Source: Roseivirga sp. E12
GTDB lineage: Bacteria; Bacteroidota; Bacteroidia; Cytophagales; Cyclobacteriaceae
NCBI RefSeq assembly: GCF_017592825.1
Contig: NZ_JAGFMD010000001.1
Span: 1,633,225-1,697,224, forward strand
Length of the DNA: 64,000 nt
Direction: 5' to 3'
The notes under the pieces are model-generated. The model did no database searches, was not told where the DNA came from, and saw only the letters and a program-made list of their open reading frames with translations. Positions 51,190 through 60,245 of this stretch are shown here, piece by piece. A program made the translations under genes and the position numbers. Each line of letters begins with the position of its first letter. The first letter of the stretch is position 1.

Positions 51190-51579
51190 TCACCCTTCAA
51201 GCCTATCCCTAACATACTCCACCTTGGTCTTACCATGGGGAGCTGATTTTCCATCAGGGCCAAGATTAACCATCACAATACGGTCAATACTCAGTATTTC
51301 TTCTCTTGTCAGCTTGTTTCTAACCTCACAACGCATGGTCATAGAGGTTTTTCCAAAGGCAACTGCCTCAATGCCAATTTCAATAATATCACCCTGCACT
51401 GGTGCATTGATGAAATTGATCTCTGACATGAACTTGGTGACGATCTTTCTGTTCTCCAGTTGAACAATGGTATAGAGGGCAGCTTCTTCATCAATCCATT
51501 CCAACAGTCGACCGCCAAAAAGACTACCGTTAGGATTAAGATCTTCGGGCTTCACCCATTTACGCGTGTGAAAGTTCAT
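51190..51579 (-). CDS. Acyl-CoA thioesterase (hotdog fold)
   Basis: A 129-residue hotdog-fold protein: VKPEDLNPNGSLFGGRLLEWIDEEAALY, IVTKFMSEINFINAPVQGDIIEI and FGKTSMTMRCEVRNKLTREEILSIDRIVMVNL match the cytosolic YciA-like acyl-CoA thioester hydrolases (GGRLLxWxDE). Follows dps by three bases on the same strand. Confidence 0.9.
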   Translation of the reverse strand: MNFHTRKWVKPEDLNPNGSLFGGRLLEWIDEEAALYTIVQLENRKIVTKFMSEINFINAPVQGDIIEIGIEAVAFGKTSMTMRCEVRNKLTREEILSIDRIVMVNLGPDGKSAPHGKTKVEYVRDRLEG

Positions 51580-51582
51580 AGG

Positions 51583-52035
51583 CTAATTATTTAAGAATGA
51601 CTTCATCATCCAGTTCTGTTTTTGTAATTCTTGAATATAACTGGTAAAGATGTCCAATGTACCTTCATCACCTGCTTTTCCCGCCTCTTCCAAAAGCTCT
51701 TCTAGATTTTCGATGAGTACCTTATTTGCATTGATTATAGCCTTTACCATGGCGCTTGCATCCATAATCTCTTCATGTGATTCTACATTAGCATTTGATA
51801 AGATATTCTTCAAAGAACCTTTGGGTATACCGTTCAAGGCCAAAATACGTTCCGCTACTTCGTCAATTTTTAAAGCGGCCTCATTGTATAGCTCCTCGAA
51901 TTTCTCATGAAGAATAAAGAAAAATGGACCCTTCACATTCCAATGAAAGAGTCTTAGGTTTTGGTAGTGAACTTGATAGTTGATTAATAGTCTATTGAGT
52001 TTCTCAACGACCTGATTTTCTAATAAAGTTTCCAT
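51583..52035 (-). CDS. dps: Dps family DNA-protection protein
   Basis: A 150-residue Dps: VHYQNLRLFHWNVKGPFFFILHEKFEELYNEA, KIDEVAERILALNG with the ferroxidase ligands (H, H, D, E) of the family in the usual order. It stores iron and protects DNA against peroxide. Divergent from oxyR with a 90-base shared region; a consensus OxyR site lies at the oxyR side. Oxidative-stress control is expected. Confidence 0.93.
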   Translation of the reverse strand: METLLENQVVEKLNRLLINYQVHYQNLRLFHWNVKGPFFFILHEKFEELYNEAALKIDEVAERILALNGIPKGSLKNILSNANVESHEEIMDASAMVKAIINANKVLIENLEELLEEAGKAGDEGTLDIFTSYIQELQKQNWMMKSFLNN

Positions 52036-52108
52036 ATCTAAGTTTTAAGTTTTCGTTTCAATTAACACTAGAATAACTTTATTTATAAAATATATGTTCC
52101 TAGATTTG

Positions 52109-52127
52109 ATATAGATTTTATCTATAT
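52109..52127 (+). promoter_or_regulatory. OxyR-type binding site overlapping the oxyR start
   Basis: ATAG-ATTTTAT-CTAT (52111-52125) matches the consensus OxyR half-site ATAGntnnnanCTAT at every defined position, and extends to a 19-base palindrome with an AT on each side. The right end reaches into the oxyR ATG (52126-52128). Further upstream at the right 11-base spacing are weaker elements (CTAG at 52100-52103). Autorepression of oxyR and control of dps are inferred. Confidence 0.75.
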
Positions 52128-53058
52128 GACATTACAACAATTAGAATACATCGTTGCACTCGATACACACAGGCACTTCGTCAATGCCGCTGAAAGTTGC
52201 TTTGTTACACAGCCCACCCTCACACTTCAGATCAAGAAGCTCGAAACTGAAATGGGCATTCAGATATTTGACCGATCTAAGCATCCGATAGCCCCGACAA
52301 AAACCGGCATTCGGGTTATAGAAAGTGCTCGGCAAATCCTAAGAGAGGTGAATAGCCTAAAGTCTTTCATAAACATGGAAAAAGACGACTTAAGTGGCAC
52401 TTTTAGAATTGGAGTCATTCCCACGGTCGCACCTTATCTGATGCCAAGATTCCTCAAACAGTTTATAGATGAAAACCCTAAGATCAACCTAGTCATAAGA
52501 GAAATTGAGTCTGAACAGATTATTGCCGACCTAAAGAACGACTTGCTGGACATTGGAATATTGGCCACCCCTCTGGATGAAAACGGCCTTCGTGAAATCC
52601 CTATGTACAATGAGCCCTTTCTGATCTATAGTGCCGAACAACACCCATTATTCATTCAGGAGCATATTCAACCTTCCGACCTGCCGGAAAAAGGGCTTTG
52701 GTTGTTAAATCAGGGACACTGCCTACGAAATCAAGTATTACGAGTTTGTAGTCAAAAGAAGAATGCTCAAAACAACAACTTAAGCTACGAAAGCGGGTCT
52801 ATCGAAACACTAAAGAATTTGGTCAAGAATCACATGGGTTATACACTAGTCCCGGAACTATCGGTTATCGATACCCTGTCTACTGATGACAGAATTAAAC
52901 GTTTTGATCAGCCCGAACCGAGCAGGGAGATCAGCATGGTAGTACATCAAAGCTTTAATAAAGAGGCGATACTAGAGCTAATTAAGCACGCTATACTGGT
53001 AAACACTCCATCTCATTTTCGAAAGGCAAAAACTTTCAATCGCATAAAATGGAGATAG
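52126..53058 (+). CDS. oxyR: Hydrogen peroxide-responsive regulator OxyR
   Basis: A 310-residue LysR-type regulator: HTH LQQLEYIVALDTHRHFVNAAESCFVTQPTLTLQIKKLE at the N-terminus, and the redox pair Cys199 and Cys208 in NQGHCLRNQVLRVCSQ, the same positions and spacing as in the E. coli protein. C-terminal domain with the two sensing lobes. Divergent from dps, the classic target. Confidence 0.95.
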   Translation: MTLQQLEYIVALDTHRHFVNAAESCFVTQPTLTLQIKKLETEMGIQIFDRSKHPIAPTKTGIRVIESARQILREVNSLKSFINMEKDDLSGTFRIGVIPTVAPYLMPRFLKQFIDENPKINLVIREIESEQIIADLKNDLLDIGILATPLDENGLREIPMYNEPFLIYSAEQHPLFIQEHIQPSDLPEKGLWLLNQGHCLRNQVLRVCSQKKNAQNNNLSYESGSIETLKNLVKNHMGYTLVPELSVIDTLSTDDRIKRFDQPEPSREISMVVHQSFNKEAILELIKHAILVNTPSHFRKAKTFNRIKWR

Positions 53059-53059
53059 A

Positions 53060-53830
53060 CTAAGCTACCTCCATTCCGTTATCACAGAATTGATGAATCC
53101 CCTTGTTTAGAAATGCCGCAAGGCCCGGTTTAACGCTCTCATAATGAGCCTTGAAACGATCATCTTGTAGATACATTTCCGCAAGGCCTCGGTAACGTTC
53201 CTCTGACACCTCGTAAAACTTGTTCAAATGGTCAAAGTGAAGCTTTATCACCTTTTGGACATCGATATGGTCAACAGGCTTATGGATTAGATTAGCAAGC
53301 CAAAGATTTATTTCCTCGGCTTCCTGCTTGGTCTCTTTCCAAGCCTGCTTACTCATATTTCTGATTCTCTCTTCAACTTGAGGTGCCTCATCAGGCCACC
53401 TTTCAATAGTTTCTTTCTTAATTGATTCAACCTCCTCTGGCTGAAACCCTTCGTACATCTCTTTGTCTGTAATCATACCTTCTTTGTCTTTAAGTTCATT
53501 GATAGTTTTATCAATGGTAGTCATCAACTTCTTCAAGTGTACAGCTCTGTCCTTCAACACTTTTTTATGTGATCTAAGTGCAGTGATAAGGTCGAAATTT
53601 TCATTGTCGAGAATCTCTTTTATCTCCTCCAATCCATATCCTATAGTTTTATAAAACATGATTTGCTGAAGCCTGAAGAGTTCTTCTCTACGGTAAAAAC
53701 GATACCCCTTATCTGATCTGGCGGCAGGTTTAAGCAAGCCGATATCATCATAATGATGCAAGGTTCGGATGCTCACTCCTGCCAAGACAGAAAGTTGTTT
53801 CACTGAATATTGCTGATAACCATTTTCCAT
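53060..53830 (-). CDS. MerR family regulator with TipAS ligand domain
   Basis: A 256-residue regulator from the ATG at 53828-53830 (an upstream TTG adds three residues). N-terminal MerR domain: YSVKQLSVLAGVSIRTLHHYDDIGLLKPAARSDKGYRFY, then a coiled coil (TALRSHKKVLKDRAVHLKKLMTTID), and a C-terminal TipAS domain of ~120 residues (YEGFQPEEV… NLWLANLIHKPVDH… FYEVSEERYRGLAEMYL… FKAHYESVKPGLAAFL). TipAS binds cyclic peptides or related drugs, so it likely induces efflux or export genes. The next gene upstream is read in the same direction only after 43 bases. Confidence 0.92.
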   Translation of the reverse strand: MENGYQQYSVKQLSVLAGVSIRTLHHYDDIGLLKPAARSDKGYRFYRREELFRLQQIMFYKTIGYGLEEIKEILDNENFDLITALRSHKKVLKDRAVHLKKLMTTIDKTINELKDKEGMITDKEMYEGFQPEEVESIKKETIERWPDEAPQVEERIRNMSKQAWKETKQEAEEINLWLANLIHKPVDHIDVQKVIKLHFDHLNKFYEVSEERYRGLAEMYLQDDRFKAHYESVKPGLAAFLNKGIHQFCDNGMEVA

Positions 53831-53848
53831 TTCAAACAAAGAAAGTGG

Positions 53849-53863
53849 CTCACGTTACGTGAG
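53849..53863 (-). promoter_or_regulatory. Palindrome upstream of the MerR/TipAS gene
   Basis: CTCACGT-T-ACGTGAG, a perfect 15-base palindrome 19 bases before the regulator ATG. MerR/TipA operators typically lie between -35 and -10 elements and are such short inverted repeats. It sits in the gap between the FtsX permease stop (53882) and the regulator, so it probably controls the regulator itself and perhaps nothing else nearby. Confidence 0.65.
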
Positions 53864-53881
53864 AGTCAAGTAATTTTCAAA

Positions 53882-56299
53882 TTATTCTTGATGTAATGTT
53901 TCAGCAGGGTTTTTCAAAGCTGCTCTGATACTGTGAAATGAAACCGTTGAAAGCGCAATGAACAAAGATGCCAAAGTGGCCAAAACAAAGACCATTAGGT
54001 TGATGCCGATAGCATACGCAAATGTTTCCAGCCATTGCCTCATTAAAAAGAAGGCAACCGGCCAGGCGATAAGATTAGCTACCAGAATCAGTTTCACAAA
54101 TTCCTTTGACAAAAGACCTACAATGCTACTAGTAGACGCTCCGAGTACTTTGCGTACCCCGATCTCTTTGCTTCTCTGTGTTGCCAGAAATGCCGCCAAA
54201 CCAAAAGCACCAAGACAAGCAATCACGATCGCCAACACGGAAAATGCTGTAAAGAGCCTGCCGCTTCTTTCTTCAGCATCATATAACTGACCAAATTCCT
54301 GATCGACAAAGGCCACGTCAAAAGGTCTTTGTTGTACAAAGTCATCCCATGAGCTCTCAACCCTCGCCAATGTGCTTGCCAGATTCTGCGTTGATACTTT
54401 AGCCAAAAAGATATTTGGTCGCCCAACACGAATATCAGAGGCAAACAAGGCGACTGGACCTATAGGCTGATGTAATGACTCAAAGTGAAAGTCCTTGACC
54501 ACGCCTATGACTGTTGAAATTGGGCCATTGATTGGCTGTAATTGCTTCCCAATGGGATCTTGCCAGCCGAAGGTCCTCACTGCTGATTCATTGACGATAA
54601 TCGCTGAGGAGTCGGACACGATAGCCGGGTCAAAAGCTCGACCTTCAACTACTTCAAAACCCATAGTCTCGATAAGGTCATAATCTCCTCGAATATTTGG
54701 CATTAAGTAACGATCGCTGGCATTACCTGTTACATCGGTGAATGTGCCACCGTTAATCTGTCTACCCGGGACCGTATTGGTTCCTGAAACTTCGAGTACC
54801 TGAGGGTTATCAAGGAGTATATTCTTGAACGTTTCGGCCTGTTCGCCTAATAAATCTGCCCTTTCTATTATTATCAGTTGGTCCTTGTCAAAGCCAAGTG
54901 GCTTATCATTTAAGAACTGAATCTGTTGATAGATTACCAAGGTGCCAATCACCAAAATGATCGAAATACCAAACTGAAAAACAACAAGACCATTTCTCAA
55001 CCATGAGTTTTTAGCTCCGCTGCTCATTTTTCCTTTGAGTACTGCCACCGGCTTGAAAGCAGATAGAAAGAAAGCCGGATATAAGCCAGAGACTACCCCC
55101 AGAATGATTGAGAAAACAACCAGTCCCACAATGAATATTGGCTCCAGCAAGCCTTGAACATTCAGTGCTTTTCCTGAAATATCGTTGAAGTACGGAACCA
55201 GTAATATAGCCAGAATCATTGCCACAACAGTGGCAAAAAGACACATGAAAACTGACTCGGTCAAGAACTGAACTACCAATTGCTTTTTGAGCGCCCCAAG
55301 TACTTTACGCATTCCAACTTCGCGTGCTCGATTGGCCGCACGGGCAGTGGTTAGGTTGATGAAGTTGATGCAGGCTATCAGTAAGATGAAAAATGAAATG
55401 GCGGCAAAAAGATAAACTATGGTTTCATTGCCATTGGCCTCAAGTTCCCATTGGTGGTTAGACTTTAGGTGAATATCAGATACGGGTTGAAGAAAGTAGT
55501 TGTGATCGTTGCCTGCCGCCTCATACTGAGCCCAACTGATACCCAGAATATTTTGGATCTGCGGCTCCATGTAAGTTTTTATCACCTCTTCTATCTGACT
55601 TTCGACCAACGTAGGGCCAGTCCCTTTTTCAAGTTTAATGTAATTATGAGCATTGTAAGAACCCCAAAACTCATTGCGATAAAGACCTGGCATCGAGCTT
55701 AGCGAAAAGAGAAAGTCAAAGTGAAAATGAGTATTAGAAGGCATTGGTTTCACCACACCCCTAACAAGCATCTCACCTACATTTTGAATGGTGAGCTGCT
55801 TACCCAAAGGATCTTCGGTCCCAAAGTACTTAGTGGCCATGGCCTCTGTAATGATCAGGGAATTGGGTAAATCCAGCGCAGTTGTCTTGTCTCCTTCAAT
55901 AAAGTCGACAGCAAAGAAAGCGAAGAAGGTAGAATCTACAGCAAGCACATTCCTTTCATCAAAAAACTTATCTCCTATTTGAAAGGTTAGTGTTCCGAAC
56001 TGGTTGAAAATCCTAGTGGATGACTTAACGGTTGAAAGGTCCCTAACCAAAGTTCTTCCCATTGGCATGGGGCTTCGCGCATAGATGAACTGATTATCGG
56101 GGAATTTTCTATCCAGGGCGACTCGATAGGTGCTTTCTACATCTGGGTGGAAGTTATCATAGCTCAGCTCCTCCATGACATAAGTGAGGATTAACAAACA
56201 ACAGCTAATACCGACAGCAAGCCCTGTGATATTAATAAATGCAAAAAACTTCTGTCTGGCTACATTTCTGAGCGCTACTTTGATATAATTCTTAATCAT
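53882..56299 (-). CDS. FtsX-like ABC transporter permease (third in window)
   Basis: An 805-residue MacB/FtsX-type permease: MIKNYIKVALRNVARQKFF and its first helix, MacB periplasmic domains (YRVALDRKFPDN, VDSTFFAFFAVDFIEGDKTTAL; YDLIETMGFEVVEGRAF), FtsX blocks AANRAREVGMRKVLGALKK and ATQRSKEIGVRKVLGASTS, last helices ending in NPAETLHQE. No ATPase partner or PadR gene is next to it, but the MerR/TipAS gene follows directly downstream on the same strand, so a drug-responsive operon is conceivable. Confidence 0.92.
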   Translation of the reverse strand: MIKNYIKVALRNVARQKFFAFINITGLAVGISCCLLILTYVMEELSYDNFHPDVESTYRVALDRKFPDNQFIYARSPMPMGRTLVRDLSTVKSSTRIFNQFGTLTFQIGDKFFDERNVLAVDSTFFAFFAVDFIEGDKTTALDLPNSLIITEAMATKYFGTEDPLGKQLTIQNVGEMLVRGVVKPMPSNTHFHFDFLFSLSSMPGLYRNEFWGSYNAHNYIKLEKGTGPTLVESQIEEVIKTYMEPQIQNILGISWAQYEAAGNDHNYFLQPVSDIHLKSNHQWELEANGNETIVYLFAAISFFILLIACINFINLTTARAANRAREVGMRKVLGALKKQLVVQFLTESVFMCLFATVVAMILAILLVPYFNDISGKALNVQGLLEPIFIVGLVVFSIILGVVSGLYPAFFLSAFKPVAVLKGKMSSGAKNSWLRNGLVVFQFGISIILVIGTLVIYQQIQFLNDKPLGFDKDQLIIIERADLLGEQAETFKNILLDNPQVLEVSGTNTVPGRQINGGTFTDVTGNASDRYLMPNIRGDYDLIETMGFEVVEGRAFDPAIVSDSSAIIVNESAVRTFGWQDPIGKQLQPINGPISTVIGVVKDFHFESLHQPIGPVALFASDIRVGRPNIFLAKVSTQNLASTLARVESSWDDFVQQRPFDVAFVDQEFGQLYDAEERSGRLFTAFSVLAIVIACLGAFGLAAFLATQRSKEIGVRKVLGASTSSIVGLLSKEFVKLILVANLIAWPVAFFLMRQWLETFAYAIGINLMVFVLATLASLFIALSTVSFHSIRAALKNPAETLHQE

Positions 56300-56463
56300 G
56301 ACTTATCGATTTTCACAATTAAGATATCAATACCGTTTCAGTTAATTCTTGCGGATTATTCCATCGGTAATATTATTTCTATCCGATCAGCCTGAACTGG
56401 CCTATCATCTCAATTCGTCCCATCCCATGCAGCGAAATTTCACTTGTTATCTACTATACCAGT

Positions 56464-57639
56464 ATGAAAGGAAAACTCTTGTTATCCATAATTGTGTTAT
56501 CATCTCTTGTTTTCGCATGTAGCAAGGATGATCCTGGACCGATGGTTGACCCTAAACCATCCGATTTACGAATCTTGTTTATTGAAAATTCGGAAGGGGC
56601 TCCAATCTCAAGATTCCTTGGGGAACTCAAGTGCATTGATGCCGAAGGTAATAACCTCACCGAAGTGACAAGCAACAGCGCTCTATCGGCAGTCTTTGTC
56701 ACTTCATCTGACGACTTTAGCAAAGCAACATTTCAGGCAATCATTGACAACCCATGTTCACCGATGGATATATTCTCCTTGGACACCCGTACACTATCCT
56801 ATGAAAGAAAAACAAACTCTATTGGTCGTGCCCTGACTCATGGTTGCAAAGACCTAACAACCTATTCCGATCCATGGACGTCTCCTGACGGTTCTGCAAT
56901 CGCAGTTGTCAAATCAGATCAGAACAGCAATGATATTGTAATTTTAGATAGAAATGGACAGGAAGAAATAAACCTATCATCAATCATCAATCTTGAAATA
57001 AAGTCCAACTACAAACCCAGATGGTCTCCTGACGGGACGAAAATCGCATTTTCGACTCGCCATTATACCAATGATGAAAAGACAGAGGCAATGTGGCGTA
57101 TTTGTGTCATTAATAGAGATGGCACAAATCCAGTTTTTATAGGTTCTTTTAGTGCAGCTATTAATACACCGATTTGGTCTCCCGATGGCAGCAAGATAAT
57201 CTATCATGTATTTCTCCAGGACCCCTCAGATTTGTTTAAGACAATACTCGACACAAGTATGATCATGAATAGTGATGGCACGAATAATCGGACACTAGCA
57301 CCACAATTTGAATATGTCTTTATTGGAAATCAGTCTTGGTTTGAAGATAGCAAAAGAGTTTTATCAATTGTAACAACCGACCCTGACCTAGCAACTGAAA
57401 TAGTCATAATCGATGCAGAAACTGGCCAGCATCAGCAGGTAACAGATGTGACCCCTCCACTGAAAACAGATATTAGTCTATCACCAGATGAAGAATGGAT
57501 TCTATATGTGGGTTCAGAGTCGACTGCACAGGAGAATACCGAGAACGTATGGAAAATCAGAGTGGATGGATCTGAGAATACGAAGTTGACAGACATCAAC
57601 TATGTGACAACAGCTACATGGGTTAAGTCATCTCAATAG
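56464..57639 (+). CDS. Lipoprotein with TolB-like (PD40) beta-propeller repeats
   Basis: A 391-residue protein. Lipobox LVFACS near residues 14-19. From ~130 the chain has PD40/WD40-like repeats: DPWTSPDGSAIAVVKSD, KPRWSPDGTKIAFSTR, PIWSPDGSKIIYHV, DISLSPDEEWILYVG (the WSPDG motif each time). Such propellers bind proteins or glycans at the cell surface. No protease domain. Alone; convergent with a large membrane protein gene. Confidence 0.88.
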   Translation: MKGKLLLSIIVLSSLVFACSKDDPGPMVDPKPSDLRILFIENSEGAPISRFLGELKCIDAEGNNLTEVTSNSALSAVFVTSSDDFSKATFQAIIDNPCSPMDIFSLDTRTLSYERKTNSIGRALTHGCKDLTTYSDPWTSPDGSAIAVVKSDQNSNDIVILDRNGQEEINLSSIINLEIKSNYKPRWSPDGTKIAFSTRHYTNDEKTEAMWRICVINRDGTNPVFIGSFSAAINTPIWSPDGSKIIYHVFLQDPSDLFKTILDTSMIMNSDGTNNRTLAPQFEYVFIGNQSWFEDSKRVLSIVTTDPDLATEIVIIDAETGQHQQVTDVTPPLKTDISLSPDEEWILYVGSESTAQENTENVWKIRVDGSENTKLTDINYVTTATWVKSSQ

Positions 57640-57694
57640 ATTGACTCAGACCAATATCATCAACCGTGGAATCATGTTCCTCACTTTAGGTGGA

Positions 57695-59146
57695 CTACTC
57701 CTTCCAAAAGGAAATCTTTACCAAAGTCTCCTTCTCCAATCTATCTTCGGACATCTTTTCGATAAGAAAAGGGTTTCCTTGAAATCTGGTCATGTTGATA
57801 GTGATCAAATGACGCCCACGTTTGAGATCAGCTATATCAATCACTGTTTCTACACCTCTTTCTCCTTTATTATCATGACGGGTAAAGAAGTATTCAAGGT
57901 TCTCTAGTTTTTGGCCATCAATATAAACCTCATAGAGACTCCCCATGCATATAGCAGAAGACCTTACAAGTTTCTCGTACTTCTCATCGGTACCAAGTAA
58001 GTCTTCAATTGTAACAGTGGTATCTTGCACTGACTGCATACCAGCACTCATCGCAGCTGTGAATGAAGTACTTCTTTCAAGATTTCGGAAGTCCGGACAT
58101 AGAAAGTCTAGCACTTCATTGCTTCGCGGGGAATACCGTATAAAAAGCTCAAGAAAGTCATTCTTTAGGTACTTTGATGGAATACTTGCAGTATATATAA
58201 AGCCACTTCTTCTTTCATCATCATAATGCCCTTTTTCAATGGTATACTCGTTTTCGCTCACCACCTCTGGGTAAAATGGATACGTCTCCCAGGAATCAAT
58301 GCGCTCCGCAAGTAAGAGGGTTCCACCCAATACCAACGTTACTGTTATGATTTGTTTCTTAGAGTAATTAGTAATCAAGTGATAATAGATACTTCTATAA
58401 ATGAATGACAAAGAAATAACACTGAAGAACCTATAGATTGGGTAGTAAAGGACTGAAAACCACTTTGACTTTTTGAAGGCACTAAATAAGATGGTATCCA
58501 AGAAGTAAATGACCGCACACACAGTCAATATAACCACCAAGATTAAGGACAAAACTGAAATCATCAATATGACTCCAGGGCTTCCTCCTAGAATATTTTG
58601 AAAGAAGGTTCCAACCCCCAGCAAGGAGAATAGGAATGCCGATACCAGCATTACTGAAATAATAGAAAATGCTAACAGGTAGGTATATGCAAAAATGACA
58701 CTGGACACCTGATCCAGGTAAAAAATTAGGTCGTCAAGACTTCTTGTTTTCTCTGGTATCTTTTTTCGAAAGGGCCCTTTCAATTTAAGGGAGTCCAAGT
58801 CAATATTGTTGGAAACTGAACTCAGCCCCACAATACCAATCCAAAAACCTCTTAATAGTAGGTGTACTAATAAACTGACCAGAAAAAATTTCAATGCCAG
58901 TGGAATAGTATTGATAATAAAGCGTCCAGAGCCAACAAAAACAATATTCGAGGAAGAAGTTGGGATCAGTTTGTTAAACCGAAAAGAAGCACTGAATTCT
59001 TCGTATTGAGTAATACTGGTGGCCAACAAGAAAATTGAGAACCCTGTAATCAGTAGTTCAAGCTGCCAGCTTTCTAACTGCAAGTTGGAAACCCACCGCC
59101 TTAACTTACCCTCTTCATTGTCATCAGGTCTTCTTAATTGAGCCAT
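57695..59146 (-). CDS. Hypothetical multi-pass membrane protein with soluble C-terminus
   Basis: A 483-residue protein. The N-terminal ~280 residues carry about five or six membrane helices (LELLITGFSIFLLATSI, IPLALKFFLVSLLVHLLL, SSVIFAYTYLLAFSIISVML, ILMISVLSLILVVILTVCAV, and others). The last ~190 residues are soluble and beta-rich (FIYTASIPSKYLKNDFLELFIRYSP, GVETVIDIADLKRGRHLITINM). No family is recognised. It converges on the PD40 lipoprotein gene. Confidence 0.72.
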   Translation of the reverse strand: MAQLRRPDDNEEGKLRRWVSNLQLESWQLELLITGFSIFLLATSITQYEEFSASFRFNKLIPTSSSNIVFVGSGRFIINTIPLALKFFLVSLLVHLLLRGFWIGIVGLSSVSNNIDLDSLKLKGPFRKKIPEKTRSLDDLIFYLDQVSSVIFAYTYLLAFSIISVMLVSAFLFSLLGVGTFFQNILGGSPGVILMISVLSLILVVILTVCAVIYFLDTILFSAFKKSKWFSVLYYPIYRFFSVISLSFIYRSIYYHLITNYSKKQIITVTLVLGGTLLLAERIDSWETYPFYPEVVSENEYTIEKGHYDDERRSGFIYTASIPSKYLKNDFLELFIRYSPRSNEVLDFLCPDFRNLERSTSFTAAMSAGMQSVQDTTVTIEDLLGTDEKYEKLVRSSAICMGSLYEVYIDGQKLENLEYFFTRHDNKGERGVETVIDIADLKRGRHLITINMTRFQGNPFLIEKMSEDRLEKETLVKISFWKE

Positions 59147-59216
59147 AGTCTAAAGTTGAAGCATGAATTTAATAAAAATGACCGAAGCCAGACAACAATT
59201 AACAAGAAGGGCTTAA

Positions 59217-59246
59217 ATCAAAAAATGCCGACTATAAGCCGGCATT
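59217..59246 (-). terminator. Terminator of the arsenosugar operon
   Basis: On the minus strand: AATGCCG (59240-59246 complement), loop of nine bases, CGGCATT then a T-run (the A-run 59219-59225). Immediately downstream of the arsM stop. Confidence 0.82.
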
Positions 59247-59266
59247 CATAATGTGGTATTGTAGGT

Positions 59267-60238
59267 CTAGCAACAACCTCCTCCATCATAGAAGTAGGTA
59301 CTACCTGAGACCCAAATATTATCATCATCCAGAGCCCCTAGATTATCCGCTGTTTTGTCACAAACGGCTAAAGGTTGATTAGGTAGCAACACATGACCTT
59401 GGTGATCGTCAAAGTATTCTTTATCACCTGTATAGATCGCTGTTCGTCCAGTAAAGACACATGGTCCATCTTCAGGCATAGGATCTTTAATTGCTGCTAC
59501 TTCTACACTCTCGATAAATATTCTATTCGGTGTATCATAGTTTTTAGGATCAAGAATTCTGTAAGGGCGCTTGGCGCGAATCTCAATCGTTCCAAAGCCA
59601 ACATCAGTGATCATCTTGATGTAGTCATCCAGAGGCAATGCACCACTAAGGCACAGGCCACGGAGTCTCTCATCGAACTTAAGTGAGTCTGGCATAGCCT
59701 GCTCTGCGATTGGATCAGACAGTACCAGTCTACCTCTTGGTTTAAGTACTCGGTACATCTCCTCTAGCGCTTTCTTCAAATCCTCCTCATGAAAAATATT
59801 GAAGAGACAGTTTTGCGCTGCCACATCAATACTTTCGTCTTCAATTGGAAGGTTCAAAGCATCCCCTTTTCTCACATCGATAAATGATGGATCGAACCAC
59901 GAGTTCTGCGCAGCTGCCTCAGCCATGTTCTTCTCACAAGCTTCCAGCATTTCGTCAACCACATCCACTCCTATTACACCATTTTTTTGGCGACTGAAGT
60001 AAGAGAATTGAAGGAGTTCCATTCCACCACCAACACCGACATAAAGTACTTTGGGGTTGTTAATCAAATCCCTTGGATGTACGGTACTACCACACCCATA
60101 ATTCATGTCGAGCATAATTTGAGGGATTTCCAATTCCGGAAATGCCCATACTGGAGTAGTCGTACAGCATAATCCCACATCTGGCGTTTCGGCTGCAGCT
60201 TTGTATATATCTTTTGTAGTCTCTAAATAAGTTTCCAT
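59267..60238 (-). CDS. arsM: Arsenosugar biosynthesis arsenite methyltransferase ArsM
   Basis: A 323-residue SAM methyltransferase from the ATG at 60236-60238, which avoids 20 extra residues of an upstream start. Arsenic-binding cysteines near the N-terminus (VGLCCTTTPVW, MNYGCGSTVHP), SAM loop VLYVGVGGGMELLQFSYF, DVVDEMLEAC, and cysteines CLFN and the terminal GGGCC. This matches the ArsM branch found with ArsS. It methylates arsenite; downstream of arsS in the operon (seven-base gap). Confidence 0.9.
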   Translation of the reverse strand: METYLETTKDIYKAAAETPDVGLCCTTTPVWAFPELEIPQIMLDMNYGCGSTVHPRDLINNPKVLYVGVGGGMELLQFSYFSRQKNGVIGVDVVDEMLEACEKNMAEAAAQNSWFDPSFIDVRKGDALNLPIEDESIDVAAQNCLFNIFHEEDLKKALEEMYRVLKPRGRLVLSDPIAEQAMPDSLKFDERLRGLCLSGALPLDDYIKMITDVGFGTIEIRAKRPYRILDPKNYDTPNRIFIESVEVAAIKDPMPEDGPCVFTGRTAIYTGDKEYFDDHQGHVLLPNQPLAVCDKTADNLGALDDDNIWVSGSTYFYDGGGCC

Positions 60239-60245
60239 AATTCCA

